Source: Desulfitibacter sp. BRH_c19 (GTDB taxonomy: Bacteria; Bacillota; DSM-16504; Desulfitibacterales; Desulfitibacteraceae). From it: a stretch of 64,000 nucleotides of DNA. The stretch covers positions 1 to 64,000 of the forward strand of contig LOER01000031.1 of assembly GCA_001515945.1 (NCBI GenBank). The letters are read 5' to 3'. The translations under genes were made by a program, and so were the position numbers. The first letter of the stretch is position 1. Each line of letters begins with the position of its first letter. The notes below the pieces were generated by a model. It had not been told where the DNA came from. It searched no databases and saw nothing but the letters and a program-made list of their open reading frames with translations. Below, piece after piece: positions 25,534 to 35,490 of the stretch.

Positions 25534-26898
25534 GTGATAGCATCCATTGTGCTGGCAGCTGGAAAAGGAACTCGCATGAAATCAAAAATTCCAAAGGTTT
25601 TACATGAAGTTTCTGGGAAAACTCTTATAGGGTATGTTTGTGAAGCTGCTTCACAGGTTGGTATAAAGGAATCAGTAATTGTTGTTGGCTATAAAGCAGA
25701 TGAAATAAAAGCGAAATTGGGAGATAAGTTTAACTATGCTTTGCAGGAAGAGCAGCTTGGAACAGGTCATGCTGTGATGCAAGGGGAAAACTACATTAGT
25801 CAAGATATAGATACTATTATTGTTTTATGTGGAGACACACCATTATTAACGGGAATAGCTTTAAAAAAGCTACTGCTACACCACCAGGCAACAAAGGCTT
25901 CCGCAACAATCTTGTCAGCTATTATTTCCGATCCTACAAATTATGGAAGAGTAGTGAGAACCCCTGCGGGTCTTGTAAGTAAAATAGTTGAAGAAAAGGA
26001 TGCATCTCTTACAGAGAAAAACATCAATGAAATAAATTCTGGCACATACTGTTTTAACAAGGAATTACTCTTTAAAGCACTTAAAGAAATCACTCCTGAA
26101 AATAAGCAGGGTGAATACTATTTAACTGATGTTATAGAAATATTAGTAAAAAACAATCAAACTGTTGAAGCTATACCTGTTGAAAATCCGGTTGAAATTT
26201 TGGGAATTAATAACAGGATCCAGTTAGCGCAAGCTGAAAAGGTAATAAAAAACAGGGTAAATGAAAGACTAATGCTAGAGGGTGTTACCATTGTTGATCC
26301 AGAGGTTACATACATTGAAAATTCTGTAGAAATAGGTATGGATACAGTAGTCTTTCCTTTTTGTCATCTTAAAGGGAATACTAAAATAGGTGAAGATTGT
26401 TTAATTGGTCCAAATACTACATTAGAAAATACTGTTGTAGATAATTCAACTAATATTAAAAATACAATAGCCATTGATGCAGAAATAGGTTCAAATTGTA
26501 CCATAGGTCCATTTAGTTATCTGCGTCCAGGAACAAAATTATCCGATAATGTAAAAGTTGGAGACTTTGTTGAAATGAAAAAGACTTTTGTGGATAGAAA
26601 TAGTAAAATTCCTCACCTGTCATATATAGGGGATTGCAATATTGGAGAGAATGTTAATGTAGGTGCAGGTACAATCACCTGTAATTATGACGGTAAAGAT
26701 AAGTGGCAAACTATCTTAGAGGACGGATCATTTATAGGGAGTAATACAAGCTTAGTAGCTCCGGTTACTATTGGAAAAAGTGCAACTATAGGAGCAGGTT
26801 CTACAATAACGGGAGATGTCCCAGCTGAAGCTTTAGCAGTTGCTAGGCAAAAACAGAGGAACATATTGAATTGGGCAGATAAAAAGAAAAAATTATAA
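25534..26898 (+). CDS. glmU: Bifunctional N-acetylglucosamine-1-P uridyltransferase / glucosamine-1-P acetyltransferase
   Basis: The GTG at 25534 follows AAGGGGG by 7 bases and gives 454 residues, the family length; upstream in-frame starts have no site. Residues ~2-230 are the uridyltransferase with LAAGKGTRMKSKIPKVLH and CGDTPLL; residues ~250-454 are a left-handed beta helix with the acetyltransferase region (GVGTITCNYDG-like AGTITCNYDGKDK, SYIGDCNIGENVNVGAG). It makes UDP-GlcNAc for cell wall synthesis. Order spoVG-glmU-prs is conserved. Confidence 0.97.
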   Translation: MIASIVLAAGKGTRMKSKIPKVLHEVSGKTLIGYVCEAASQVGIKESVIVVGYKADEIKAKLGDKFNYALQEEQLGTGHAVMQGENYISQDIDTIIVLCGDTPLLTGIALKKLLLHHQATKASATILSAIISDPTNYGRVVRTPAGLVSKIVEEKDASLTEKNINEINSGTYCFNKELLFKALKEITPENKQGEYYLTDVIEILVKNNQTVEAIPVENPVEILGINNRIQLAQAEKVIKNRVNERLMLEGVTIVDPEVTYIENSVEIGMDTVVFPFCHLKGNTKIGEDCLIGPNTTLENTVVDNSTNIKNTIAIDAEIGSNCTIGPFSYLRPGTKLSDNVKVGDFVEMKKTFVDRNSKIPHLSYIGDCNIGENVNVGAGTITCNYDGKDKWQTILEDGSFIGSNTSLVAPVTIGKSATIGAGSTITGDVPAEALAVARQKQRNILNWADKKKKL

Positions 26899-26979
26899 AA
26901 AGTTGAATTATAGAGGATTTTGTCAAAAAATATAGAACCTTGTTATGTTCATATCTTGTAGAGTTAGCGGAGGTTTAAA

Positions 26980-27927
26980 ATGAATAGTTTTAAAAAAAAG
27001 ATAAAGTTATTTACTGGTAATGCTCATCCTCGTCTAGCAGAAGAAATATCTGAATACCTGGGTATGCCACTTGGCTGTTCACAAATTCAACGTTTTAAAG
27101 ATGGGGAAATTGCAATCGCAATAAATGAAAGCGTACGAGGAGCTGACGTTTATGTAATTCAGCCTACCAGCAGTCCTGCCAACGAGCATATTATGGAATT
27201 GTTAATCATGATTGATGCTTTAAAACGGGCCTCAGCTCAAAGAATAACTGCTGTAATTCCCTATTATGGTTATGCACGTCAAGAAAGAAAGGTTAAAGCT
27301 AGGGATCCAATATCTGCCAAGCTTGTAGCTAATTTAATTACTGCGGCAGGTGCTAATAGAGTGATTGCCATGGATTTACATGCCAATGCAATTCAGGGCT
27401 TTTTTGATATACCATTTGATCATCTAGTTGGTGTACCTATTTTGGCAGAATATTTTAAGAAGAAAAAACTTGAAAACTTTATTGTTGTTTCTCCTGATAT
27501 TGGTGGTGTTACAAGGGCCAGGGATTTAGCGCAAAGGCTGGGATCTGAAATTGCAATTATTGATAAAAGAAGACCTGCTCCGAATCAAGCGGAAGTGATG
27601 AATATCATTGGTAAGGTACAGGGGAAAAATGTTATTATGACTGATGATATTGTAGATACAGCCGGCACCATATGTGGCGGTGCAGCTGCTTTGATAGAAA
27701 GGGGAGCCGAAAAGGTTTATGCTTGTTGTACCCATCCTGTACTTTCTGATCCAGCATTAGAGAGAATAGAAAATGCTCCATTTGAGGAGTTTGTGGTTAC
27801 AAACTCTATTCCTATCAAAGAAGCAAAATTACCAAACAAAATGAAGGTGCTGTCCATTGCACCTTTATTAGGAGAAGCCATGATTAGAATACATGAGCAT
27901 CTATCAGTAAGCAAGCTATTTGATTAG
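26980..27927 (+). CDS. prs: Ribose-phosphate pyrophosphokinase
   Basis: 315 residues, typical class I PRPP synthase. Signatures: [19 protein letters not shown] at the N terminus, RIFKDGEI-like [65 protein letters not shown], and the PRPP loop [12 protein letters not shown]. It makes PRPP for purine, pyrimidine, His and Trp synthesis and supplies the ligand of PurR encoded upstream. It has GGAGG before ATG. Its last four bases overlap the convergent PRC-barrel gene. Confidence 0.97.
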   Translation: MNSFKKKIKLFTGNAHPRLAEEISEYLGMPLGCSQIQRFKDGEIAIAINESVRGADVYVIQPTSSPANEHIMELLIMIDALKRASAQRITAVIPYYGYARQERKVKARDPISAKLVANLITAAGANRVIAMDLHANAIQGFFDIPFDHLVGVPILAEYFKKKKLENFIVVSPDIGGVTRARDLAQRLGSEIAIIDKRRPAPNQAEVMNIIGKVQGKNVIMTDDIVDTAGTICGGAAALIERGAEKVYACCTHPVLSDPALERIENAPFEEFVVTNSIPIKEAKLPNKMKVLSIAPLLGEAMIRIHEHLSVSKLFD

Positions 27928-28640
27928 GATTTCTTAGTGTCTTGTGTTTCCTGTTTATTTTCTGTAAATTCTTCTGGGGAACAATCATTGCCCTGGAGGT
28001 TCTCTTCTTTTTGAGATGTGAGGTTTTTTAGAGTGGTTGATAAGTGTTTTGACCATTTAATAGTGGAACCTTTTGTTGTGTTCCATAATTTAGAACTTGA
28101 GCCTTTTAATGAATCCATTTTTTCTGATAAACCATCTTCTGATAAAAGAAGTGCTTCCTTGGAACCAGCTTTTGCTATGATGGCGTCATTACCAATGGTA
28201 GTAACTTGAGAAACAGGTAGTTCTGCACTTCCCCTAAAGATTTTTTCATAAATTTTGCCTTTAACTAGCAAACTATTGATTTGACCTGTTTTAACGTCAA
28301 ATATAAAATCTTCTACCGATCCCAGAATGGAACCCTCCTCTGTGATTATTGGTGTTCCAAAAAAGTTAAGTTTTTGTTTTACTAGCTTTCCAAGGGGTGA
28401 CTTTATAGATGCCCTTTCTAAACAATTACTATATTTAACAGTAATTATTTCATCAATGCTATGTACTTTATCATAGGAGATTATCATTTTATCTTTAAAA
28501 AGTGCTTTGCTTTCAAGCAATAAGGCAGCAACAGTAATGTTGTCAGGGTTGATAATAAGTCCCTTGAGTTTTCCAATTTGTTGTCCATTTTGTAAACTTA
28601 TGATTATTTTACCTTGAACGTTTTTACCAGTAAATTTCAT
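27924..28640 (-). CDS. PRC-barrel domain protein
   Basis: 238 residues on the minus strand with GGAGG upstream of ATG. Two PRC-barrel-like beta domains are visible, about residues 5-75 ([34 protein letters not shown]) and 88-160 ([34 protein letters not shown]). A C-terminal ~80-residue polar tail follows ([27 protein letters not shown]). PRC barrels occur in RimM and in membrane- or sporulation-related clostridial proteins (YlmC/YmxH type). It is inserted between prs and ctc, opposite to the flow of the surrounding genes. Function is uncertain. Confidence 0.8.
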   Translation of the reverse strand: MKFTGKNVQGKIIISLQNGQQIGKLKGLIINPDNITVAALLLESKALFKDKMIISYDKVHSIDEIITVKYSNCLERASIKSPLGKLVKQKLNFFGTPIITEEGSILGSVEDFIFDVKTGQINSLLVKGKIYEKIFRGSAELPVSQVTTIGNDAIIAKAGSKEALLLSEDGLSEKMDSLKGSSSKLWNTTKGSTIKWSKHLSTTLKNLTSQKEENLQGNDCSPEEFTENKQETQDTKKS

Positions 28641-28680
28641 GACATATTATCCTCCTTCAAGAGTCCTTTGGAAGATAATA

Positions 28681-28709
28681 TTCACAAGCTAGATGTATTA
28701 TGCTAAAAT
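28681..28709 (+). promoter_or_regulatory. Candidate extended -10 sigma-A promoter for rplY
   Basis: TTCACA (28681-28686), 17 bases, TAAAAT (28704-28709) with an upstream TG (TGC-TAAAAT extended -10). It lies in the divergent gap between the PRC-barrel gene and rplY. Confidence 0.6.
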
Positions 28710-28756
28710 TAGGTTACACTAATAAATAAAGTGAATCTTTAAAGAGGTGTTAAAAA

Positions 28757-29395
28757 ATGGAAACTGTACTAATAGAAGCAAAAATGCGTAGTGAACAAAC
28801 AAAAGGTTCTAATAATAGAATGAGAGGACAGAGTTTCGTTCCGGCCGTATTATACGGTAAAGAAGTTGAAAATACTTCAATTGTTGTTTCTGAAAAGGAA
28901 ATGGACAAGATTATAGCTCAAGGTGGAGAGAACGTTTTTGCAAGAATGTCTTTGGATAAGGAAGGAAGTATTGAAGATTATAATGTTATTCTAAAAGAAG
29001 TCCAAAGGCATCCAGTTAAAGGTACTTTGTCACATATTGACTTCTATCAAGTGTCTATGTCAGAAAAGCTAAATACAGTTGTTCCTATTTCTTTAGTAGG
29101 AGATTGCATAGGAATAGCCGAAGGTGGAATGCTCCAGCACATGCTAAGGGAACTGGATATTCGTTGTTTACCTAGTGACATTCCTTCTTCAATTGAAGTA
29201 GATATATCTAATCTTAACATTGGGGATAGTATCTTAGTTTCTCAGATTCAAACAACTGAGGATGTTGAAATTGTTGAAGACCCCAATACGGTAATTGTTA
29301 GTATAGCTTCACCTCAAGCAGAAGAAACTGAAGAGGAAGAAACTGAAGCAGGAGGTCTAGGAGAAGAGACGCCAGAAGCTGAAGATGCCGAGTAA
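28757..29395 (+). CDS. rplY: 50S ribosomal protein L25 / general stress protein Ctc
   Basis: 212 residues with the two-domain CTC form: the N-terminal L25 5S-rRNA-binding domain (RGQSFVPAVLYGKEVEN, VQRHPVKGTLSHIDFYQVSM) and the C-terminal TL5/CTC beta domain (VPISLVGDCIGIAEGGMLQHMLRELDIRCLPSDIPSSIEVDIS). The last ~25 residues are acidic (ETEEEETEAGG). It binds 5S rRNA in the large subunit. Its position before pth matches ctc-pth in Bacillus. Confidence 0.95.
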   Translation: METVLIEAKMRSEQTKGSNNRMRGQSFVPAVLYGKEVENTSIVVSEKEMDKIIAQGGENVFARMSLDKEGSIEDYNVILKEVQRHPVKGTLSHIDFYQVSMSEKLNTVVPISLVGDCIGIAEGGMLQHMLRELDIRCLPSDIPSSIEVDISNLNIGDSILVSQIQTTEDVEIVEDPNTVIVSIASPQAEETEEEETEAGGLGEETPEAEDAE

Positions 29396-29413
29396 AGTGA
29401 ATACAATTCCTTT

Positions 29414-29446
29414 AAAAACCTGGTGATAATGCCAGGTTTTTAACTA
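29414..29446 (+). terminator. rplY terminator
   Basis: AAAACCTGG and CCAGGTTTT pair around TGATAATG and end in TTTTT, just before pth. Confidence 0.85.
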
Positions 29447-29460
29447 TGGTGGTGAATAAG

Positions 29461-30027
29461 GTGAAATTAATTGCCGGATTGGGTAATCCTGGAAAAAAAT
29501 ATGAGGCAACTAGACACAATGTAGGATTCATGGTTGTGGATTACATTGCTGATATGTGGAACGTAGAGTTTAATAAGACTAAAGAAAAGGGTTTAATTGC
29601 TGAAAGCTACTATCATGGTGAAAAAGTAATATTAGTTAAACCTCAGACATATATGAACTTAAGTGGAGTATGTGTTGGTAGTCTGGTTAATTTTTATAAA
29701 ATACCTATAGAAGATGTAATTATAGTTTATGATGATCTAGATTTGGAAGTGGGCACAATTAGAATAAGGCCTGCGGGATCTTCAGGAGGACACAAGGGAA
29801 TCCAATCCATTATTAATCACCTAGCCACTAATGAAATCATTCGGGTCAAAGTGGGAATAGGTAGAGATGCAGACCATGCAATAGACCATGTTTTAGGTAT
29901 TTTTAACAAAACTGAATGGGATATAATAAAAGAAGTAATTCCTAAAGCTTCAGAAGCTGTTGAAAAATTACTAGCTGGGGATGTAGAAAAAGTTATGAAT
30001 CTATATAATAAAAGCTATAGAACTTAG
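29461..30027 (+). CDS. pth: Peptidyl-tRNA hydrolase
   Basis: GTG 29461 was chosen: it gives the family N terminus (M)KLIAGLGNPGKKYEATRHNVGFM and has GGTGGTG upstream, whereas the earlier ATG lies on the end of a terminator. The 188 residues contain the catalytic N and H region of TRHNVGF, KPQTYMNLSG, DDLDLEVGTIRIRPAGSSGGHKGIQSI. It frees peptides from peptidyl-tRNA. The gene corresponds to spoVC of Bacillus. Confidence 0.95.
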   Translation: MKLIAGLGNPGKKYEATRHNVGFMVVDYIADMWNVEFNKTKEKGLIAESYYHGEKVILVKPQTYMNLSGVCVGSLVNFYKIPIEDVIIVYDDLDLEVGTIRIRPAGSSGGHKGIQSIINHLATNEIIRVKVGIGRDADHAIDHVLGIFNKTEWDIIKEVIPKASEAVEKLLAGDVEKVMNLYNKSYRT

Positions 30028-30052
30028 CTATTAAACAAAGCAGGAGAAAACT

Positions 30053-30439
30053 ATGGATTTTATCTTAACGGGTTTGTTTGCTAGTTTCATGGCATGGGTT
30101 GTTAACAAATTAATTCTTTCAAAAGAAGGCCTTAAAGGAGTAGTATTCTTTGGGCCTTTTACTGAAGAATTGTTTAAAACAGGAATGGCATTATTCTTTA
30201 ATACCTCCATAATTCTGACCCATATTGTATTTGGCTTTGTAGAAGCACTAATAGACTATAGAAATACAAACAATAGCACGGTGGCTATAGTAAGCCTTGC
30301 TTCTCATACTATTTTGGGTATAATTACATATGGGTCATACATATTAATAGGTAATATTTTTATAGCCTTTTTAATAGCTGTGATAATACACATTTTGTGG
30401 AATAGATTGGTGATAAATATTGTGGTGCAAAAATCATGA
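30053..30439 (+). CDS. Small PrsW-like membrane protein, putative intramembrane glutamic protease
   Basis: 128 residues, almost wholly hydrophobic with four or five predicted membrane segments. It carries the spaced motifs of the PrsW (M82) family: EELFK (E38, E39, K42), FGFVEALIDY (G61, E64), SHTILG (H85) and IHILWN (H113, N117). PrsW cleaves anti-sigma factors in the membrane. Typical PrsW proteins are longer (about 200 residues or more), so this is a minimal core. It sits between pth and mfd, where Bacillus has fin. A sigI-rsgI pair lies elsewhere in the window, but no link can be shown. The assignment rests on motif reading. Confidence 0.6.
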   Translation: MDFILTGLFASFMAWVVNKLILSKEGLKGVVFFGPFTEELFKTGMALFFNTSIILTHIVFGFVEALIDYRNTNNSTVAIVSLASHTILGIITYGSYILIGNIFIAFLIAVIIHILWNRLVINIVVQKS

Positions 30440-30501
30440 TATATTTGTACAATGATTTTTTCCTCAATGTTGCTGACAGATGGATTATGAGGTGATTTGT
30501 T

Positions 30502-33500
30502 TTGATTGTAAAAGAAATTAGCAAAATGCTACATAAGGACGAAGACTTCAAGGCTTATATAAAGGGTTTACAGAAATCTGCTGGGCAGCTAATACATGGA
30601 TTGACAGATAGTCAACAAAGTTACTGGATTGGAGCAACGGCACATAAGACTCAAAAACCGCTAGTTATTATTACTGAGACTGTTGCAGATGCCAAAAACA
30701 TGATGTTTGACTTGCTAAACTTTTTTGGTGAAGGTGAAGTGGATTATCTTCCTCCTAGAGAGATTCTTCTTCATGGTCTTTTTGCTAGAAGTCATGAATT
30801 GTCAGAAGAAAGAATGAAAGTTCTATCTAGGATTGTTAATGGTGAGCTAAATTGTTTAGTGTTACCTATAGAAACCTTAACACAGAAAATGATTCCTATA
30901 GAAATCTTTGGAAAATCCCAAATAAATATAAAAGTTGGAGATACTTATCCCCACTATGAATTAAGTAATAAATTAATTTATTTAGGGTATGAAAGGGTAG
31001 ACCTTGTACAAGGTTCAGCTCAATTTAGTATCAGGGGTGATATTTTTGATATCTATCCGTTGAACCAAGGTAACCCTATAAGGATAGAGTTTTTTGATGA
31101 CCAAATTGAAACAATGAGATACTTTGATGCTGTTTCTCAAAGATCCAAGGGACACTTACAAAGCTTTTATATTCATCCTGCGAAAGAGCTCCTTGCTGAT
31201 AAAGAAACAAGGGAAAGGGCAATAAAAAGGCTAACACTTTATGGAGAGGAGTATATCCAAAGATTAGCCAGAAAAGGAAAACGCAATGCTGCAAGGAAAC
31301 TTAAAGACCTAGTTGATGAGTGGTTGAGCTATTTGAAAAATGATCTCTGGTCAGCTGATATGGATAAATTACAGCCATTTTTTTATGAAAACCAGGTATC
31401 TATCATCGATTATTTCAAAAAAGGGTCATTAATATTTGTAAGTGAACCCATTAGGGTTATAGAAACATTAAGAAGAACAGAAGAAGAAAGGCTCACTAAT
31501 TTAACAGAGTTACTGGGTCTTGGAAAAGCTCTACCAGAATTAAAAGATACTGAATATAGCAGTCAGGAAATAATGGAGTTTTTTAAAAGCCAAAATGTGA
31601 CCTATTTATCAGCCTTACCAAGGGAAATACCACAGACAGAGTTAGTAAATATATTAAGCTTTACTGGAAAAAGTGTACCTCCCTTTCATGGAAAGATAAA
31701 TCTCTTACTAGATGAGTATAAGGCATGGAAAAAAAGAGGCTATACAGTAGCTTTAACTGTGTCGTCTAATGAAAGGGCAGTACGGCTTAAGGAATATTTA
31801 TGGAAAGAAAAAATAGAAATCCCATTTATAAAAAACATCACTTCTGTAGATGAAATAAATCAAAAGTCTTTTATAGCTATTGGTAATTTTGGCAAAGGAT
31901 TTGAAATTCCATCTATCAAGCTAGTTGTAGTGTCTGATGAAGAACTATTTGGCAGAAAGAAACTTACAAAAGTTCTTCGGACATTTAAAGACGGCGCTAA
32001 AATAGGTCATCACGGGGAGCTTAAGGTGGGTGACTTTGTTGTTCATGTGCAACATGGTATTGGAAAGTATTTAGGTATTGAACATCTTAGGATTGGTGGG
32101 GTTTTTAGAGATTATTTGAATATACAATATGCAGGACAAGATAAACTTTATGTGCCAACAGATCAGGTAGAATTGATACAAAAGTATGTGGGAGCAGAGG
32201 GACATAGACCAAAGCTTCATAAACTAGGTGGTACTGACTGGCAAAAGGTTAAGACTCGAGTAAAGGAATCTGTTCGGGAAATGGCTAAACAGCTTCTGGA
32301 ATTGTATGCTACCAGAGAATCTGTAGAAGGATACACATTTCCACCTGATGATAATCTTCAGGAATTATTTGAGGATTCTTTCCCCTATTCTGAAACCCCT
32401 GATCAGTTAAAGGCAATCAAAGATACAAAAATGGATATGCAGAAGAAAAAGCCAATGGATAGGCTAATATGCGGTGATGTGGGCTATGGAAAAACAGAAA
32501 TTGCATTACGAGCTGCCTTTAAGGCTGTTATGGATTCTAAGCAGGTTGCTGTTTTGGTACCAACCACAGTTCTGGCGCAGCAGCATTATCAAACATTTAC
32601 AGAAAGATTTGCAGATTTTCCAGTTGTAATAGATACCTTAAGTAGGTTTAGAACTGCTAAAGAACAAAGGGGAGTTGTGGAAGGGACAGAAAAAGGTCTT
32701 GTAGATATTGTAATTGGTACACACCGACTTCTTTCCGGCGATATAAAATTTAAAAATCTGGGGCTGTTAGTAGTAGATGAAGAACAAAGATTTGGAGTTA
32801 GTCATAAGGAAAAAATTAAACAAATCAGAAAAAATGTTGATGTATTAACTTTAACAGCTACACCCATCCCAAGGACTATGCATATGGCTCTTGCTGGAGT
32901 TAGAGATATGAGTGTTATCGAAACACCACCTGAAGACAGATATCCTGTACAAACATACGTAATTGAATATAGTGATAACCTTGTAAGAGATGCCATCCGT
33001 AAGGAGTTAGATAGGGGAGGGCAGGTATATTATATTCATAATAAAATTGAGGATATCCTTAAGGTAAAACTACACCTGGGGAAAATGGTACCCGAGGCAT
33101 CTATAGGGGTAGCACACGGTAGGATGAAAGAGGATGAGCTTGAGCAGGTAATGTTAGACTTTATTGAAGGTAATCACCATGTGTTACTTTGTACTACGAT
33201 AGTTGAAAATGGGTTGGATATCTCCAATGTTAACACTCTAATTGTAGATGAAGCAGATAAACTGGGCCTTTCCCAGTTATATCAGATTAGAGGTAGAGTC
33301 GGAAGAACAAATAGAATTGCTTATGCTTATTTTACTTATAAAAAAAATAAGATATTAAACCAGCAGGCAGAGAAAAGGCTGGGAGCTATCAGGGAGTTTA
33401 CAGAATTTGGATCAGGATTTAAAATTGCGAAACGGGATTTGGAAATCCGTGGAGCAGGAAACATTCTTGGACCAGAGCAACATGGGCATATGATAGCAAT

Positions 33501-34038
33501 TGGTTTTGATTTGTACTGTCGCTTATTAGAGGATTCTGTTAGACAATTGAAGGGAGAAAGACAGCATGAAAACCTTCAAGAAACTCTTGAAATGGAAGTA
33601 AATGTTTCGGCATATGTGTCTAATAAGTACGTACCAGACAGCAGTCAAATAATGGATGTATATCAGAACTTAGGAAATTGCGAGAGCCTTGAAGAGGTTA
33701 AAAGTATAGAGGAGAGTTTAATTGACAGATATGGAGAAATGCCAGTAGAAAGTAATAATTTAATTACCCTTACAAGAATCAAAGTGATTGCTAAGAAATT
33801 CAAGGTAATAAAGATAAAGCATGTAGGGGATGAGATAGAAATTGCCTTCGCTCCAGACTTTATTATTAAAGGGGAAAAGTTGTTCGAACTGGCAAAGGGA
33901 ATGGATAGAAGGTTAACTTTTTCGGGAGCAAAAGGCTTGATGATTAAATTAAGGACCAGTAAATTAAGCCAAAAACAAATACTAGATTTTCTGGAAAATA
34001 TTTTTCTTAAGCTAGCAGCTCTTGAAGGAAATCATTAG
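30502..34038 (+). CDS. mfd: Transcription-repair coupling factor
   Basis: 1178 residues starting at TTG. Domain order matches Mfd: UvrB-homology region (~30-330), RNA polymerase interaction domain with VGDFVVHVQHGIGKYLGIEHL and YLNIQYAGQDKLYVPTDQ (~500-560), RecG-like translocase with Walker A CGDVGYGKTEIALRA, DEEQ box VVDEEQRFGV, TATPIPRTMHMAL, VENGLDISNVNTLIVDEAD and QLYQIRGRVGRT, and the C-terminal TRCF domain. It removes stalled RNA polymerase at lesions and recruits UvrA. Length is full. Confidence 0.98.
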   Translation: MIVKEISKMLHKDEDFKAYIKGLQKSAGQLIHGLTDSQQSYWIGATAHKTQKPLVIITETVADAKNMMFDLLNFFGEGEVDYLPPREILLHGLFARSHELSEERMKVLSRIVNGELNCLVLPIETLTQKMIPIEIFGKSQINIKVGDTYPHYELSNKLIYLGYERVDLVQGSAQFSIRGDIFDIYPLNQGNPIRIEFFDDQIETMRYFDAVSQRSKGHLQSFYIHPAKELLADKETRERAIKRLTLYGEEYIQRLARKGKRNAARKLKDLVDEWLSYLKNDLWSADMDKLQPFFYENQVSIIDYFKKGSLIFVSEPIRVIETLRRTEEERLTNLTELLGLGKALPELKDTEYSSQEIMEFFKSQNVTYLSALPREIPQTELVNILSFTGKSVPPFHGKINLLLDEYKAWKKRGYTVALTVSSNERAVRLKEYLWKEKIEIPFIKNITSVDEINQKSFIAIGNFGKGFEIPSIKLVVVSDEELFGRKKLTKVLRTFKDGAKIGHHGELKVGDFVVHVQHGIGKYLGIEHLRIGGVFRDYLNIQYAGQDKLYVPTDQVELIQKYVGAEGHRPKLHKLGGTDWQKVKTRVKESVREMAKQLLELYATRESVEGYTFPPDDNLQELFEDSFPYSETPDQLKAIKDTKMDMQKKKPMDRLICGDVGYGKTEIALRAAFKAVMDSKQVAVLVPTTVLAQQHYQTFTERFADFPVVIDTLSRFRTAKEQRGVVEGTEKGLVDIVIGTHRLLSGDIKFKNLGLLVVDEEQRFGVSHKEKIKQIRKNVDVLTLTATPIPRTMHMALAGVRDMSVIETPPEDRYPVQTYVIEYSDNLVRDAIRKELDRGGQVYYIHNKIEDILKVKLHLGKMVPEASIGVAHGRMKEDELEQVMLDFIEGNHHVLLCTTIVENGLDISNVNTLIVDEADKLGLSQLYQIRGRVGRTNRIAYAYFTYKKNKILNQQAEKRLGAIREFTEFGSGFKIAKRDLEIRGAGNILGPEQHGHMIAIGFDLYCRLLEDSVRQLKGERQHENLQETLEMEVNVSAYVSNKYVPDSSQIMDVYQNLGNCESLEEVKSIEESLIDRYGEMPVESNNLITLTRIKVIAKKFKVIKIKHVGDEIEIAFAPDFIIKGEKLFELAKGMDRRLTFSGAKGLMIKLRTSKLSQKQILDFLENIFLKLAALEGNH

Positions 34039-34099
34039 CACTGTTATAATGGCATAAGACTGTATTTAGGTAATTTAATTATAGAGAGGGTGGCTAGAC

Positions 34100-35116
34100 T
34101 TGAAATCTATTAGATTTAAGTTATTTATTATTTTATTGTTATTCCTAGTTGCTTTCACATTTACTGCTTGTAGACAAAAGGATGAGGTAGTAGCCTTTGT
34201 AAATGGGGAAGAATTAAAATCCGATGTTTTAGAAGACAAATTAGACAAGTATATAAAATCCATGGAAAGTCAAGGATATACATTTGAAGGAGAAGATGGT
34301 GAGGCTCAGAAGGATGAATTTAGGAAACAGCTTCTCAGCGAAATGATTGAATATACTTTAATGGAGCAGGCTGCGGAGGCAGAAGGTATTACCCTTGAAA
34401 GTGGACAAGTGGAAGATGAACTTGATAGTATTAAGGAATCAATGGGTGAGGAAAACTTTAGCAAAGCTTTAGCGGAGAGTTTTCTTACAGAACAAGATGT
34501 AAAAGATATGTTGGAACAACAGCTAATAATGGAAGCATTATTTAATAAAGTAACTAGTGAAGTTACTGCTGAAGAAGAAGAATTTATTGAATTTTACGAA
34601 GAAAATAAGGAATATTTAATAACCATGAAGGTAAGCCATATTTTGATTGAGGCCAGAGAAGACACAGCAACTGATGAGGAAAGACAAGTAGCTAAGGAAA
34701 AAGCACAAGAATTAATTACAAGGCTTAATTCAGGGGAAGATTTCTCTGAGCTTGCAAAAGAATATAGTGATGAGCCAGGTGCTGCAGAAAGTGGAGGCAC
34801 AATGGAGTATTACTTTACTGAAAATGATACGAATCTGGATCCAAAGTTTACCAAGGGCGCTTATGAACTGTCTGTTGGTGAATATAGTCAAGATCCTGTT
34901 GAATCAAGTTTCGGTTATCATATTATCTTTGCAGAAGATAAAATTGAAGACTATGAAAAGCTAAAAGAAGACATAGAAGCATATGTTTTAAATGGTGAAA
35001 AAAATATAGTCTTTGATGAATACTTCAGCAAAATTTATGCAGATGCTGAGATTGATAATTTATTGATAGAAGAGGAAATAGAAGAGGAAACAGAAGAGGA
35101 AACAGAAAACAACTAA
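34100..35116 (+). CDS. PrsA/SurA-like peptidylprolyl isomerase lipoprotein
   Basis: 338 residues beginning at TTG. A signal peptide ends at lipobox FTAC (C24), so the protein is anchored to the outer face of the membrane. Residues ~35-165 are the SurA-N/PrsA-type chaperone region, ~175-290 a parvulin rotamase domain (KVSHILIEARED ... LITRLNSGEDFSELAKEYSDEPGAAESGG ... SSFGYHIIFAED). The C terminus is a highly acidic tail of Glu/Thr. It helps fold exported proteins. Between mfd and spoVT it follows the order seen in several clostridia. Confidence 0.92.
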   Translation: MKSIRFKLFIILLLFLVAFTFTACRQKDEVVAFVNGEELKSDVLEDKLDKYIKSMESQGYTFEGEDGEAQKDEFRKQLLSEMIEYTLMEQAAEAEGITLESGQVEDELDSIKESMGEENFSKALAESFLTEQDVKDMLEQQLIMEALFNKVTSEVTAEEEEFIEFYEENKEYLITMKVSHILIEAREDTATDEERQVAKEKAQELITRLNSGEDFSELAKEYSDEPGAAESGGTMEYYFTENDTNLDPKFTKGAYELSVGEYSQDPVESSFGYHIIFAEDKIEDYEKLKEDIEAYVLNGEKNIVFDEYFSKIYADAEIDNLLIEEEIEEETEEETENN

Positions 35117-35152
35117 TATAAAAGGAGCCTAATAGGGCTCCTTTTATATTTG
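35115..35152 (+). terminator. Terminator of the mfd-foldase unit
   Basis: AATATAAAAGGAGCC (35115-35129) pairs perfectly with GGCTCCTTTTATATT (35136-35150), a 15-bp stem, followed by TGTTTTT. It begins inside the stop codon of the foldase gene. Confidence 0.9.
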
Positions 35153-35228
35153 TTTTTGCATATATTTTTCTCCACAGGGCAATATAAGAAAAACAAAATA
35201 TTCTTCTGTAGGGTAAATATAGACAGTA

Positions 35229-35336
35229 AACTCGTTCAGCTAAGGCTGAACAACGGGCCATTAGATGGGGACTCTACTCCACCTGATGTAGATCCCACTT
35301 ATAGAGTCTTAACCCATATAGAATACTTTGGATAAA
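35229..35336 (+). repeat. Structured intergenic repeat, copy B
   Basis: Consists of AACTCG, the short hairpin GTTCAGC-TAAG-GCTGAAC, then GATGGGGACTCTACTCCACC-type hairpin (~35273-35286), TAGATCCCACTTAT, GAGTCTTAACCCA, ATAGAATA and a terminal GGATAAA. It shares most of these blocks in order with copy C. It fills the gap between the foldase terminator and spoVT. Confidence 0.75.
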
Positions 35337-35490
35337 AAGGAGAGTGATTTTTATTATTTCCATTACTTTTATCTTTAACTTTTGATTTAAGGATGGAAAA
35401 AAAAGAATAAATGGATGTTGGCAGTTATATACTAACAATATAAAGATCTTACAGGCTTTAACCTTGATGAAAAGGAGGGAGAAAGAATTT

